Position numbers and translations under genes: made by a program. Below are positions 14,232 through 24,378 of a DNA stretch of 64,000 nucleotides, piece by piece (the stretch's first letter is position 1; the number at the start of each line of letters is the position of its first letter). Source of the stretch: an uncultured Bacteroidales bacterium (lineage in GTDB: Bacteria > Bacteroidota > Bacteroidia > Bacteroidales > Bacteroidaceae); contig CADCAG010000008.1 in assembly GCA_902799355.1 (NCBI GenBank), forward strand, positions 1-64,000, read 5' to 3'. Under the pieces are notes generated by a model that saw only the letters and a program-made list of their open reading frames with translations, had not been told where the DNA came from and ran no database searches.

Positions 14232-14989
14232 AATACTTGTATAACATCTACCAACTGTTCGTTGCACTGCCCGTTACAGTGTTAATCACCATCATCACTG
14301 CCATAGAGGTAGGAGTAGGCTGCGCCATTGGCGATGGCCACTTCTGGGGTTACTATCCTGGACGTTGGTGGGCACGTATTATTACGCGCGCGTTCCTATT
14401 ACCTATTAAGGTGGAAGGTCGTGAACATCTGGAACCTAACCAGTCGTATGTCTTCGTCGCCAACCATCAGGGTGCCTTCGACATCTTCCTCGTCTATGGC
14501 TTCCTGGGACGTAACTTCAAATGGATGATGAAGTACCAGCTGAATAAGATTCCGTTTGTGGGTTATGCCTGTCGCAAGTCGCACCAGATATTTGTTGACA
14601 AGCGCGGCGTCAGCAAAATTAAGAAGACGTATGACGATGCTCGCAATATACTGGAGCATGCCAACTGCTCCGTTGTTGTCTTCCCAGAGGGCGCTCGTTC
14701 GTTTACTGGTCACATGGGTACCTTCAGGAAAGGTGCCTTCGCACTGGCTGACGAACTCCAGTTGCCTGTCGTTCCACTGACCATCAACGGTTCTTTTGAT
14801 ATCATGCCTCGTATGCGCGACTGGCACTTTGCCACGTGGCACCCCCTGTCGTTGACCATCCACCAACCTGTCTATCCGATAGGGCAGGGTGCCCAGAACA
14901 TTCAGGCAACCATGAACCAGGCCTACGATAGTGTGATGTCTGCCCTCGATCCGCAGTATCAAGGCTTCATAGAAAACCCTGATCAGTGA
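14228..14989 (+). CDS. plsC: 1-acyl-sn-glycerol-3-phosphate acyltransferase
   Basis: The 253-residue protein has an N-terminal membrane segment and the acyltransferase motifs of PlsC: NHQGAFD (the NHx4D catalytic pair, about residue 78), FPEGARSF (motif III) and PVVPLTINGS (motif IV). It converts lysophosphatidic acid to phosphatidic acid at the inner membrane. Last gene of the five-gene operon starting at 10354, overlapping the phosphoesterase by 4 bases and followed by a terminator. Confidence 0.92.
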   Translation: MKYLYNIYQLFVALPVTVLITIITAIEVGVGCAIGDGHFWGYYPGRWWARIITRAFLLPIKVEGREHLEPNQSYVFVANHQGAFDIFLVYGFLGRNFKWMMKYQLNKIPFVGYACRKSHQIFVDKRGVSKIKKTYDDARNILEHANCSVVVFPEGARSFTGHMGTFRKGAFALADELQLPVVPLTINGSFDIMPRMRDWHFATWHPLSLTIHQPVYPIGQGAQNIQATMNQAYDSVMSALDPQYQGFIENPDQ

Positions 14990-15041
14990 TTTGTTAAAGA
15001 ATGTTTCATATTTCTGAAGCGTCCTTATAATTTGCCACTTG

Positions 15042-15072
15042 TGCCCTCTAAACAGGAGGGCATTTTTATTTT
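15042..15072 (+). terminator. Terminator after plsC
   Basis: TGCCCTC (15042-15048) pairs with GAGGGCA (15056-15062) around a 7-base loop, followed by TTTTTATTTT. Confidence 0.8.
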
Positions 15073-15140
15073 ATGTAACTGTTGAGCAATCTTGCAAACT
15101 TTTTGTTACATGAAATAAAGTGTGTAATTGTAAAATTTTA

Positions 15141-15148
15141 TACCTTTG
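15141..15148 (+). promoter_or_regulatory. -7 box of the first SusC/SusD locus
   Basis: TACCTTTG lies 75 bases before the susC-like ATG. No convincing -33 element is seen at 19-21 bp. The leader of roughly 70 nt is AT-rich. Confidence 0.55.
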
Positions 15149-15222
15149 CAGCGCATATTAACCAAAATATTGAAAAAATCTTTTTTTATATCAAACCTAA
15201 TTATTAACTGTTAAACAAAAGT

Positions 15223-18200
15223 ATGTGGAATTTTAAGTCACTACAAAAACATTTTGTTTTGTTGTTCCTGTTCTGCGCGATTCCGTTTGGAATGTCGTTT
15301 GCACAGAGCACGATCAAGGGAACTGTTAACGACGAGACTGGCGAACCAGTAATTGGCGCCTCCGTCAAAGTGCAGGGAACCAATGAAGGAGCCATCACCG
15401 ATTAGGATGGTAACTTCACCGTGAAGGCTTCCTCTGATGCTACGCTCGCTATTTCGTATGTGGGCTATGTTACTCAGACTGTGAAGGTGGGTGGTAAGAC
15501 AAACATCACCGTCACCTTGGTGGAAGACAACACCACGCTGAACGACGTGGTTGTCATCGGTTATGGTGTTCAGAAGAAAAAGCTTGTGACGGGTGCTACC
15601 GTTCAGGTTAAGGGTGATGACATCGCCAAGATGAACACAACCAATGCACTTGAAGCTATGCAGAGTATGACACCTGGTGTACAGATTACCCAGTCATCTG
15701 CTCAGCCTGGTAAGGGTTACAAGGTTTACATTCGTGGTATTGGTACTACCGGTAATGCAGCACCTCTTTATGTAATTGATGGTGTAGCAGGTGGTAGCCT
15801 GGATGATATCAACCCCAATGACATCGAGAGTATCGACATTCTGAAGGATGCTGCATCGTCAGCTATCTATGGTGCACGTGCTGCTAACGGCGTTATCCTG
15901 GTAACAACCAAGCAGGGTAAGGCTGGTAAGATAGAACTTACCTACAATGGTTCTATTGGTTGGTCAAATGCTTACAAACGTCCACAGCTCCTCAATGCTC
16001 AGCAGTATATGACCATCATGGACGAGTACACCTTCAATACCTCTGGTCAGAAGATGGAGTGGTCAGGTTTCGTTCCTCAGGACATTCTGACTAAGGTACA
16101 GAGCGGTTGGCAGGGTACTGACTGGTGGGGCGCATTCGAGAACAAGAATGCCGTTCAGCAGAATCATTCTGTTACTCTGACTGGTGGTTCTGATCGTTCA
16201 AAGTTCGCTATGTCTTATAGCTATACAAGCAATGAAGGTATCATGGGTGCTGAGCAGGCTTCTTACTACAAGCGTCACTCTGTTCGCATCAACAGCGACC
16301 ACGTGCTTCTGAAGGCTAAAGACTTCGACGCTATCACCATCGGTGAGAACATCTCTATTGGTTACAATAAGAGCCACGACCTCGCTGAGGATGGTATGTA
16401 CTGGAGCTATATCCACAGCCTGCTTCAGACTTGTCCTATGATGCCACGTTTTGCTGAAAATGGCGACATCTATTATTACCAGACTCCTGATGCTGCAGGT
16501 CAGATTGCCTATGGACAGGGCTGGAACTCTTCTTTGTTCAGCAACCCATGGGAGAACCTCACTAAGGGTGGCTTTAATTCTATGGCAGAGAGCCGCAATA
16601 TCAATGCCAGCGCTACTGCTTTTGCAACTATTCAGCCAATCAAGGGCCTGAGATTCCGCTCTCAGTTCAACTACACTTTGGGCGCAGGTTCATATCGTAA
16701 CTATGGTGAGCCACGCTCTACTGGTTATGGTAATGCTACTACTATTATATATAATGTAAGCCAGAACGCTTGGTTGAATACTTCATTCTCTGTTGAGAAT
16801 ACCCTGACTTATGATCTTCCTATCATCGCTGGTCACAAGATCAGTGCCATGGTTGGTCAGAGCTTCCAGAGCAGCGCTTGGAGTGTAAACATCAGCGGCT
16901 CTAACAAGGTTAACAACGGTGAGCAGCTTGCAACTCTGAAGGGTTGGGATTCTGCATACCTGAATAACATTAAGCTGGTAAATGCTACAGATGTTACTCT
17001 GACTGGTAAGCCCAATGATGAAGAGTATCTCGCTTCATGGTTCGGTCGTTTGACTTGGGACTGGAACGAGAAGTACATGGCTACTGTAACCTTGCGTCAT
17101 GATGGTTCAAGTATCTTCACCGATGGCAAGCGTTGGGGTACATTCCCCTCTGTATCTGCAGGTTGGGTAATCACTAATGAGAAATTTATGGAGCCTGTCA
17201 CTGGCTTTATGGACTTCTTGAAGATTCGTGGATCTTGGGGTCAGAATGGTAACTGCGCTATCGATAAGTACCAGTATCTGGCAACTATCGCTCTGTCTGG
17301 CGAGGCTTACGACAGCGGTTACAAGTTCGGTTCTGATATGAATACTTCTGTTGCTGGTACTCCTAATGTAGGTGCTTATGCTAACATCGTACCTAATCCT
17401 GACCTGACTTGGGAGACAAGAGAACAGCTTGACTTTGGTTTCGATGCTCGCTTCCTCGACAGCCGTCTGGGTGTAACCTTCGACTGGTATAAGTCTACTA
17501 CTAAGGACTGGCTGATTACTGGTCCACAGATTGCCGTTCAGGGTACTAACCCTGCCGCTATCAATGGTGGTGACGTAGAGAATACTGGTTATGAGCTCGC
17601 TCTTTCTTGGAACGACAGAATCGGTAAGGACTTCAGCTACAATGCAAGTGTAAACTTTGCTACCAATAAGAATAAGGTAACACGTATTGCCAATGAGAAT
17701 CACTATATCAATGGTCCTTCGGGTGTTCTCTCACAGGGTACTGAATACTGCTACCGTGCTGAGGAAGGCAAACCCATTGGTTATTTCTATGGTATGTCTT
17801 ACAGCGGTGTTTGGCAGAGTCAGGAGCAGATTGATGCTGCACGTGCTAACAAGCAGGCCGTTCTTGACAACGCACAGCCTGGTGACCTCATCTGGGATGA
17901 CTGGAATGGTGATGGTGTGATTACTTATGCTGAGGGCGCTAACAGTGACCGTCACGAGATTGGTAATCCTAATCCTGATGTTACCTTGGGTATCAACCTC
18001 GGTATTAGCTGGAAGGGTATTGACTTCTCTGTAAATGGTGCTGGCGCATTTGGTCATCAGATTATGCGTTCTTACCGTTCATTCAGTGATGCTCCTTATC
18101 AGAACTATGATACTACCATCCTGGATCGTTGGGTTGGTCAGAATTCTACAAACAATCAGCCTCGTATCTCAAGTACTGGTAGCGAGAATACTAACTGGGT

Positions 18201-18468
18201 ATCTACTCGTTATATGGAGGATGCTGACTACTTGAAGATTAAGACTGTAACTCTGGGTTACGACTTCAAGAATCTTTGGAAGGCTTGCCCATTCCAGCAG
18301 CTTCGTCTCTATGTACAGGCTCAGAACCTTTACACCTTCACCAAGTACACTGGTCTCGATCCTGAGGTTGGTAATACTGCTGGTGGTAGTGGCTGGGCAT
18401 CTGGTATTGACCTGGGTCTTTACCCAACCGCACGTACTTTCTTGGTTGGTGCTAGTATTAAATTCTAA
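15223..18468 (+). pseudogene. SusC-like TonB-dependent receptor with in-frame TAG at codon 61
   Basis: The reading frame encodes a signal peptide (MWNFKSLQKHF ... SFAQ) and a carboxypeptidase-like domain (IKGTVNDETGEPVIGASVKVQGT). A TAG codon (15403-15405) lies in the conserved TDxDGNFT segment. The same frame then continues without further interruption for 1,020 codons: plug (VVVIGYGVQKKK, LYVIDGVAGG), SAIYGARAANGVILVTTK, and a 22-strand barrel ending in LVGASIKF. This is a complete outer-membrane glycan importer apart from one nonsense codon. No start downstream would supply a signal peptide. Other genes in this window use TAG as a normal stop. It could be a recent inactivation, a population variant, a sequencing error or stop-codon suppression. 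The partner SusD and lipoproteins are intact. Confidence 0.85.
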
Positions 18469-18483
18469 TTCGACAAAAAAGTT

Positions 18484-20388
18484 ATGAAGAAATATATTTT
18501 ATCAGCATTAGTTGTTTCGTCAGCAACTTTGTTTACAGCATGTAACGATATGCTGGATACAGACCCACGTGTGACTGACATGACCACAGCAACATTCCCT
18601 GGTAAGCCTGCTGATGTAGAGTCATTGAATGCAGCAACTTACAGTATCATGAATACGCTGGGCGGCGGTGACCAAAGTGGTATTTTGAATAACCCATTCT
18701 ATTGGTGGTCACTTATGTCTGATGACTGCTATGGCTCTGGTGGTCTGCAGGATAATGTAGCTAAGTCGCTGCATCATTTCACAACAGCAAGTTCCAACCA
18801 GTATGAACAGGATTTCATTCTGCTCTATGGTGGTATTTCACGTGCTAATAACCAGATTGAGACTATCGATAATGTTAAATGGACGGAAGCTCAGCAAGCA
18901 CAGCGTAATCAGCTGCTTGGCGAGGGCTACTTCATGCGTGGTCTCTATTATATGTGGCTTTCTCAGTTGTACGGTGATGTACCTTTGATCACTACTACTG
19001 TTATTACTGATGACTTGTATGAGCAGAAGAGTGCTGAAGAGGTGATCTATCCTCAGATTATTTCTGACTTCGTTTCTGCTAAGAATCTGATGAAGGCAGA
19101 GCGCGCTAATGGTTCTGGTCATGCTGACAAGTATGCTGCTGAGTCATTCATCGCACGTGCATATATGTTCTGGGCCGGCTTCTATAAGGGTGTAGGCGAG
19201 CTTGCTACTCAAGACGCTACAATCAACCTTGTAAAGCAGGAAGGCTGCGATGGTGGTACTCTTTCAAAGGCTGATGTCGTATCTTTCCTGAAAGATGTTG
19301 TCAACAATGGCGGTTATAAGCTCTGTGAGGACTTCCGTTCACTCTGGCAGTATTCTAATAGTCTGCTTTGGGATGAGGCTCACGATGGTAAGGGTCATGC
19401 CTATACTTTCATTGCTGATATGAAGCGTGAGAACTGCTTCGACCAGCCTGGTATGGGTAATGGCAACACTGAGGAGATTTTCCAGATCCAGTTCATGAAT
19501 GCTTCTAAGTGGGCTATCGGTGGTACCTACAACAACCCACGTATGTATTCTAACTATCTGTCTTGCTTCTGGGGTCTTCGTAACGGTGCTACCAACGATA
19601 ATGGTAAGCGTGATAAGACCTATCCATTCAACCAGGGTTGGGGTCAGGGTACTCCTTCATGCAACCTGTGGGATGATTGGAAAAATGCTGAAGCAGATGG
19701 TGGCTACACTGATATCCGTAAACTTGGTACTTTGATTGACCTCGAAAAAGAGCTTGCTTCTTATACTTATGAGAAGGATGACTGTGAGGAGTCTGGTTAT
19801 GGTGTGAAGAAGTATGCTGATGTCAACCTTGACGCTTGTGCTGCTGATAACGATTCATGGTGGTCTAAGTGCCCCGGTTATTCTTCTAGCTCACTGGATA
19901 ACAAGCAGCAGGGTGACCACTTCGAGGACTTCTACTTGATGCGTTATGCTGATGTTCTGCTGATGCTGACCGAGCTCACTGGTGATGCTTCATATATGAA
20001 CCAGGTTCAGAAGCGTGCTGGTGTACCTCAGACTGCATATTCTCTGGCAGCTGTTCAGAACGAGCGTCGTTGGGAGTTCGCACTTGAGGGTCTTCGCTTC
20101 AACGATATGCGTCGTTGGTCAGGTAAAGACGGTCACAGCGAGTCTTCTTACGCTGCTAAGGCTCTCCAGGCCCAGAAGGGTAAGCAGATCGTCTGCTTAG
20201 GTCAGAAGGGTGCTAAGCGCTCTTTGGAACACATGACCTGTTCTTGGTCTAAGCGTTATGCTGATACTAAAGGCTTCCTGCCTAAACCTCAGGCTCAGAT
20301 TACTCTGATGAGCAATAAGATGCAGCAGAATCCTGGATGGGATGACAAGACTCCTGCATCAGAATGGACATACGTAGTTCTGTATTAA
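18484..20388 (+). CDS. SusD-like glycan-binding lipoprotein
   Basis: The 634-residue protein has a lipoprotein signal ending in LFTAC (about residue 20), then the SusD/RagB architecture: an N-terminal segment DMLDTDPRVTD, an early helix pair (GISRANNQIETID), the TPR-like region with GEGYFMRGLYYMWLSQLYGDVPLIT, and the C-terminal block YLMRYADVLLMLTEL and ERRWEFALEGLRFNDMRRW. It sits as the lid of the adjacent SusC barrel and captures oligosaccharide at the cell surface. It begins 15 bases after the susC-like stop. The substrate cannot be read from the sequence. Confidence 0.92.
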   Translation: MKKYILSALVVSSATLFTACNDMLDTDPRVTDMTTATFPGKPADVESLNAATYSIMNTLGGGDQSGILNNPFYWWSLMSDDCYGSGGLQDNVAKSLHHFTTASSNQYEQDFILLYGGISRANNQIETIDNVKWTEAQQAQRNQLLGEGYFMRGLYYMWLSQLYGDVPLITTTVITDDLYEQKSAEEVIYPQIISDFVSAKNLMKAERANGSGHADKYAAESFIARAYMFWAGFYKGVGELATQDATINLVKQEGCDGGTLSKADVVSFLKDVVNNGGYKLCEDFRSLWQYSNSLLWDEAHDGKGHAYTFIADMKRENCFDQPGMGNGNTEEIFQIQFMNASKWAIGGTYNNPRMYSNYLSCFWGLRNGATNDNGKRDKTYPFNQGWGQGTPSCNLWDDWKNAEADGGYTDIRKLGTLIDLEKELASYTYEKDDCEESGYGVKKYADVNLDACAADNDSWWSKCPGYSSSSLDNKQQGDHFEDFYLMRYADVLLMLTELTGDASYMNQVQKRAGVPQTAYSLAAVQNERRWEFALEGLRFNDMRRWSGKDGHSESSYAAKALQAQKGKQIVCLGQKGAKRSLEHMTCSWSKRYADTKGFLPKPQAQITLMSNKMQQNPGWDDKTPASEWTYVVLY

Positions 20389-20407
20389 AATTTAATTAGT
20401 AAACACA

Positions 20408-21169
20408 ATGAAAAAGATATTATTTTTGCTTGCTGCCGCAATATGCACTTTCGCTGCTTGTGATCCTGTTCATGAGGAGATCAGCAATGGCGGACACATC
20501 TCTGTCGATGAGTTGAAGGCAAAGACTTCTGTCACTGTTGATAAAGATGCTAATGGCAAGAATGGCAATGTTATTACTTGTTCTACCTCTGCTCCCGTAA
20601 ACGCAAAGTGGGATATCGGTGGTAAGGAATTCATCGGTAACCATGCATGGAAGAAGATGAAGGTTAATTGGGATAAGGATGGTAATTATATACCTACTGA
20701 TTATACCATCATTCTCACTGCTATTTGTCCTGATGGTACCCAGCTGAAAGCTGAGTTCCCTATGACGTGTGATGTCATTACCAACCCACTTCAGAAGTAC
20801 TACATCTATGGTGATCCTGCAAAAACAGAAGAGGCTCCCTTCAAGCCAGGTGCTTGGGATGCTGCTGCTATGCGTTTCAGCTCTACTGAAGGTGCACATC
20901 TGCCCACGATCTCAGATGATATCTACTTCGGTCTGAAGACCCTGATTTTCGACGTATCAGATGTCACTCCAGACTTTGATCTGAAGGTCATGAATGGTTG
21001 GTGGAGTAATACCTACTACGATCACGTAAAGTGGACGTCAGGTCTGAACGAGCTTCAGATTACTCAGACAATGGCTGATGAGTGTGCTAAGGGTGGTGAA
21101 GGCCGTGACCTCGACCTCATGCTGTACAGCGGCTCTATGACTCTCAATTCAGTTTACTATGAAGAGTAG
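20408..21169 (+). CDS. Putative surface glycan-binding lipoprotein
   Basis: The 253-residue protein has a lipoprotein signal ending in CTFAAC. It begins with a PKD-like beta-sandwich segment (CSTSAPVNAKWDIGGKEF) and continues with a second beta-rich half containing several surface tryptophans (MNGWWSNTYYDHVKW). Its place directly after SusD is that of a SusE/SusF-type surface glycan-binding protein. I cannot assign a family, and the glycan-binding role is inferred from position and the Trp-rich patches. Confidence 0.7.
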   Translation: MKKILFLLAAAICTFAACDPVHEEISNGGHISVDELKAKTSVTVDKDANGKNGNVITCSTSAPVNAKWDIGGKEFIGNHAWKKMKVNWDKDGNYIPTDYTIILTAICPDGTQLKAEFPMTCDVITNPLQKYYIYGDPAKTEEAPFKPGAWDAAAMRFSSTEGAHLPTISDDIYFGLKTLIFDVSDVTPDFDLKVMNGWWSNTYYDHVKWTSGLNELQITQTMADECAKGGEGRDLDLMLYSGSMTLNSVYYEE

Positions 21170-21213
21170 TAAGTTCTTATATGAATATGTATAATATTAA
21201 CACATCAGTTATA

Positions 21214-22488
21214 ATGAAAAGTTTTTTGAATTATAGTAAGCTGGCTATCACCACACTTCTTGCATCAAGCGTCTTTGTTGCATGTAGTGATGAGATTAGC
21301 GAAAATACATGCGATACCCAATATGTTACAAATGTGGGTAATATTAAGACCGTTGGCCAAGCTGTAGACCTGGGACTTCCTAGTGGTACAAAGTGGGCTG
21401 ACATGAATGTCGGAGCTTCTTCACCTTCTGACAATGGTATCCTCTTTGTATGGGGTGACGCTACAGGTACTCAGCTGCTGGCATCTACTCCGACATCATA
21501 TACAGATGTAAAAGCTATTACGTCAGTAGATGATCTGTTCGATATGTATAAAGCTGCAGCTGCAGAAACAGGAACGGTTTGTGACACCACAAATGTTACA
21601 AACATCGTTGAACCAATGATGATTGACTTGACCTTTATCGGTGACACAACTGGACTGGATTCTCTTTCAAGAGCTGCCCTTGACACTAAGAAGGTGAACA
21701 CCATCAATGACTTCGTGAAGGGTAAGATTAATCTCGTGAAGACCGCTAATCCAGGTTTCCTCGAGGCCACACTTACCAACGAAGACTTCACTCTGATCAT
21801 CGATTGGGATGGTACTCAGTTTGTTGAGAGAATCATCGCTTTGTCAGGTGATACCGATGAGAAGAAGGAAAGAGCAAAGTTAGACTATTACCAGAAGTAT
21901 AAGTACGAAAGCAATACTACACTCCTTATTGACGTGATGGGTTCTACTTCTGTTAATTATTTCGCTTCTCCTAGCGCTAATAATTATACTGAGATCAAGG
22001 ATCAGTTTGGTGTTGTAATGCGTAAGGACTATGCTGGTGGTGACATCTCTGGAACTCCTGCATATAACATTATTGCTGATGCTGACCATGATCCTGCTAC
22101 CAAGAACTGGGGTGCCAACTGGACAATGCCAACCACTGAGCAGTTCAAAGAGCTGATTGATAATTGCGAATGGGAATTCACTGGCGCTGGTTATAAGGTA
22201 ACTGGTCCTAATGGAAATAGCATTTTCCTCCCTGCTGCTGGTTATCGTTACGGCGAGAAGTGGTACGGCAATGGAAACGCTGGCTACTATGCATCTGGTG
22301 AAATCTTAGGTACCTACCACTTCCCATCAATGGCAGAGCAGGTTAAGGGCTCTAAGGGTGAGATCAGTGGTAAGGACAATATGCCTAACGTGTTGATCTT
22401 CCAGCATGGTCAGTTCGTAAATGGTGTAGATGTCTACAAGAACTTGAGTACCAGTTACGGTTTGTCAGTTAGACCTGTAACAAAGTAA
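21214..22488 (+). CDS. FISUMP-domain surface lipoprotein
   Basis: From the ATG at 21214 the protein (424 residues) has a good lipoprotein signal ending in VFVAC; an ATG at 21181 would add 11 polar residues. After the anchor comes VDLGLPSGTKWADMNVGA and later NWGANWTMPTTEQFKELI and FLPAAGYRYG. These are the two halves of the Fibrobacter succinogenes major paralogous (FISUMP) domain, split by an insertion of about 200 residues. The insertion is helical and rich in Asp and Lys. FISUMP domains are found on surface proteins of gut Bacteroidota and Fibrobacter; the biochemical role is not established. Last gene of the locus before a terminator. Confidence 0.8.
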   Translation: MKSFLNYSKLAITTLLASSVFVACSDEISENTCDTQYVTNVGNIKTVGQAVDLGLPSGTKWADMNVGASSPSDNGILFVWGDATGTQLLASTPTSYTDVKAITSVDDLFDMYKAAAAETGTVCDTTNVTNIVEPMMIDLTFIGDTTGLDSLSRAALDTKKVNTINDFVKGKINLVKTANPGFLEATLTNEDFTLIIDWDGTQFVERIIALSGDTDEKKERAKLDYYQKYKYESNTTLLIDVMGSTSVNYFASPSANNYTEIKDQFGVVMRKDYAGGDISGTPAYNIIADADHDPATKNWGANWTMPTTEQFKELIDNCEWEFTGAGYKVTGPNGNSIFLPAAGYRYGEKWYGNGNAGYYASGEILGTYHFPSMAEQVKGSKGEISGKDNMPNVLIFQHGQFVNGVDVYKNLSTSYGLSVRPVTK

Positions 22489-22554
22489 TGTGAATGTAAG
22501 TGTCTCATTACAATAGCTAACTATATGGCTGTGAGACATAGATAATCAATAATA

Positions 22555-22584
22555 GGCTGACTCATTTAATTGAGTCAGCCTTTT
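22555..22584 (+). terminator. Terminator ending directly before the next start codon
   Basis: GGCTGACTCA (22555-22564) and TGAGTCAGCC (22571-22580) form a perfect 10-bp stem, followed by TTTTA; the next ATG is at 22585. It ends the SusC/SusD locus, and any readthrough message would carry this hairpin against the start codon. Confidence 0.8.
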
Positions 22585-24372
22585 ATGCCCCAAGAAATGA
22601 TTTGTAATAAAAAAACATCTGATGCCGTACTTTATGGAAGTCTCTTGGCTTTCATGGCATTTGTTGTATACATACTATTCCTCAATCAAGAGGTGTTATA
22701 TACAGCACACGACCGCTCCGAATTTATCTACGGAGCACCTTTCTTTCATACCCTCCTATCGAAACCTTTTGGCTTGATGCAGTATGTGGGAGCCTGGCTT
22801 ACCCAACTCTTCTGTCGACCAGCCGTGGGCGCTGGTGTACTGGTGATGATATGGATCCTTATCTTCGTTGTGGGTACTAAAGCATTCCGGTTACAGGGAA
22901 GTGCCTTTGCACTAATGCTCTTGCCTGTAGCCTGTCTGCTCACATCGGTTGTAGATTTAGGCTATTGGATCTATATTTCTCCCATCAGAGGTTATTGGTT
23001 CTCCCAGTCAGTAGGTTATCTCATTATGCTACTGCTGTTATGGGCTGCACGCTGCACGCCACGCAAATGGCATGTGGTATGGTATCTGATAGGTGCTGTC
23101 ATCTATCCCGTATTAGGATGGTTTGCTTTATTGTTCATCATTTGTCTGGCGGTTAGCGAAAAGCCGACATGGCGAGAGCTGATAGCCATTGTGCTGCTCT
23201 TCTTTGCTATTCCCATTTGGCATACTCAGCTATATTCGAATCTGAAATATGACGATGTCGTGCTGGCAGGCTTTCCTCGTTTCATCACTGCCAGCGACAA
23301 GACAGAGCATCTCTCCATACCGTTCTTGGTACTTGCTGCGCTGTCTGTTCTTCTGCCAATATGTAGTCGTTTCCTGCGTCAAGCAATCATTCCTGTATTA
23401 TGTGCTGTTGCTGGTGCCATCTTTACATGGAATCAGATGTATCAGGACCAGAACTACATCGATGAAATGCGTATGGTGCGCTATGCTTCCAATGACAATT
23501 GGAAGGAAGTCCTGCAGATGGCTGAAAACAATATGAAACCAACCAGCACCATGGTGTTTATAAAGAATATTGCCCTGATGCATGAGGGTGGATTACTGGA
23601 TCGTTCGTTCAAATTGAATAATGATGCCGAGAATATCAATAACCCAGATACCCTGCATGTTACCTTGTTGGATATTGCATCTCCCCTGGTATACTACAAC
23701 TATGGTATGATTAATGAGGCCATCCGACTCTCTTTTGAGAATGCCATACAGGCAGGATTCTCGCCTTTCTATCTGAAGATGCTCTCCCGCTGTGCTTTGG
23801 CTAAAGGAGATAAGAAATTGGTAGAACGCTATACCACCATATTGAACCAACGTCCATTCTATGATAACTGGCAGCCGGCACCAGTCGCCAATAAGATTAA
23901 TGAACTGCAGAAATGCTATCCCGACGAGCTCACTGGTGTTGAGAACAGCGATAGCTACCTGGTCAATGGCATCAGTCTATGGTACGAATCAGATAGCAAG
24001 GTGGCTTCCGAACAGGCACTGTTCTATGCCATGATGCGATGCGATTCACGCCGTTTCTGGCCATCGCTACGTAACTATGTGAAGCTACACATGGAAGAGC
24101 AGTTCCCGCTGCATGCCATGGAAGCTTATATTTTGTATATGGATAAGGCACCAGAAGAGAAACGTATGATGCTCCCTGTTGAGAAATCCGTTTACGAACG
24201 CTACAAACAGTTTTGGGCAGCACTGGAAACGAAAGCGAAGCCTGGCATGACTGTTGAAAAGGTAGGTGAGGAGATGCGTAAGGATTTCGGAGATACCTAT
24301 TGGTGGTATAACATCTTTGGAAGAAAACCCATCAATATACAGGGTATTATTGGTCATGAATTACAATCATAA
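22585..24372 (+). CDS. Polytopic membrane protein with TPR-like tail (DUF6057 type), copy 1
   Basis: The ATG at 22585 is preferred over a TTG at 22570 that lies in the terminator. The 595-residue protein has about ten hydrophobic segments in its first 290 residues, with a short reentrant YTAHDRSEFIYG between the first two. It ends in a soluble helical region of about 300 residues resembling TPR repeats (DTLHVTLLDIASPLVYYNYGMINEAIRL). The pattern matches the DUF6057 family of Bacteroidota. It is 6 bases upstream of a PD40 lipoprotein gene, and the same pair is repeated immediately downstream. Function unknown. Confidence 0.8.
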   Translation: MPQEMICNKKTSDAVLYGSLLAFMAFVVYILFLNQEVLYTAHDRSEFIYGAPFFHTLLSKPFGLMQYVGAWLTQLFCRPAVGAGVLVMIWILIFVVGTKAFRLQGSAFALMLLPVACLLTSVVDLGYWIYISPIRGYWFSQSVGYLIMLLLLWAARCTPRKWHVVWYLIGAVIYPVLGWFALLFIICLAVSEKPTWRELIAIVLLFFAIPIWHTQLYSNLKYDDVVLAGFPRFITASDKTEHLSIPFLVLAALSVLLPICSRFLRQAIIPVLCAVAGAIFTWNQMYQDQNYIDEMRMVRYASNDNWKEVLQMAENNMKPTSTMVFIKNIALMHEGGLLDRSFKLNNDAENINNPDTLHVTLLDIASPLVYYNYGMINEAIRLSFENAIQAGFSPFYLKMLSRCALAKGDKKLVERYTTILNQRPFYDNWQPAPVANKINELQKCYPDELTGVENSDSYLVNGISLWYESDSKVASEQALFYAMMRCDSRRFWPSLRNYVKLHMEEQFPLHAMEAYILYMDKAPEEKRMMLPVEKSVYERYKQFWAALETKAKPGMTVEKVGEEMRKDFGDTYWWYNIFGRKPINIQGIIGHELQS

Positions 24373-24378
24373 GAGAAT

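Noticed and set aside
15403-15405. Genome-wide TAG recoding as an explanation for the SusC stop
   Set aside because: Several intact genes here end in TAG at the expected C-terminus (GH97, the regulator, the transglutaminase-like gene, the 20408 lipoprotein), so TAG is an ordinary stop.
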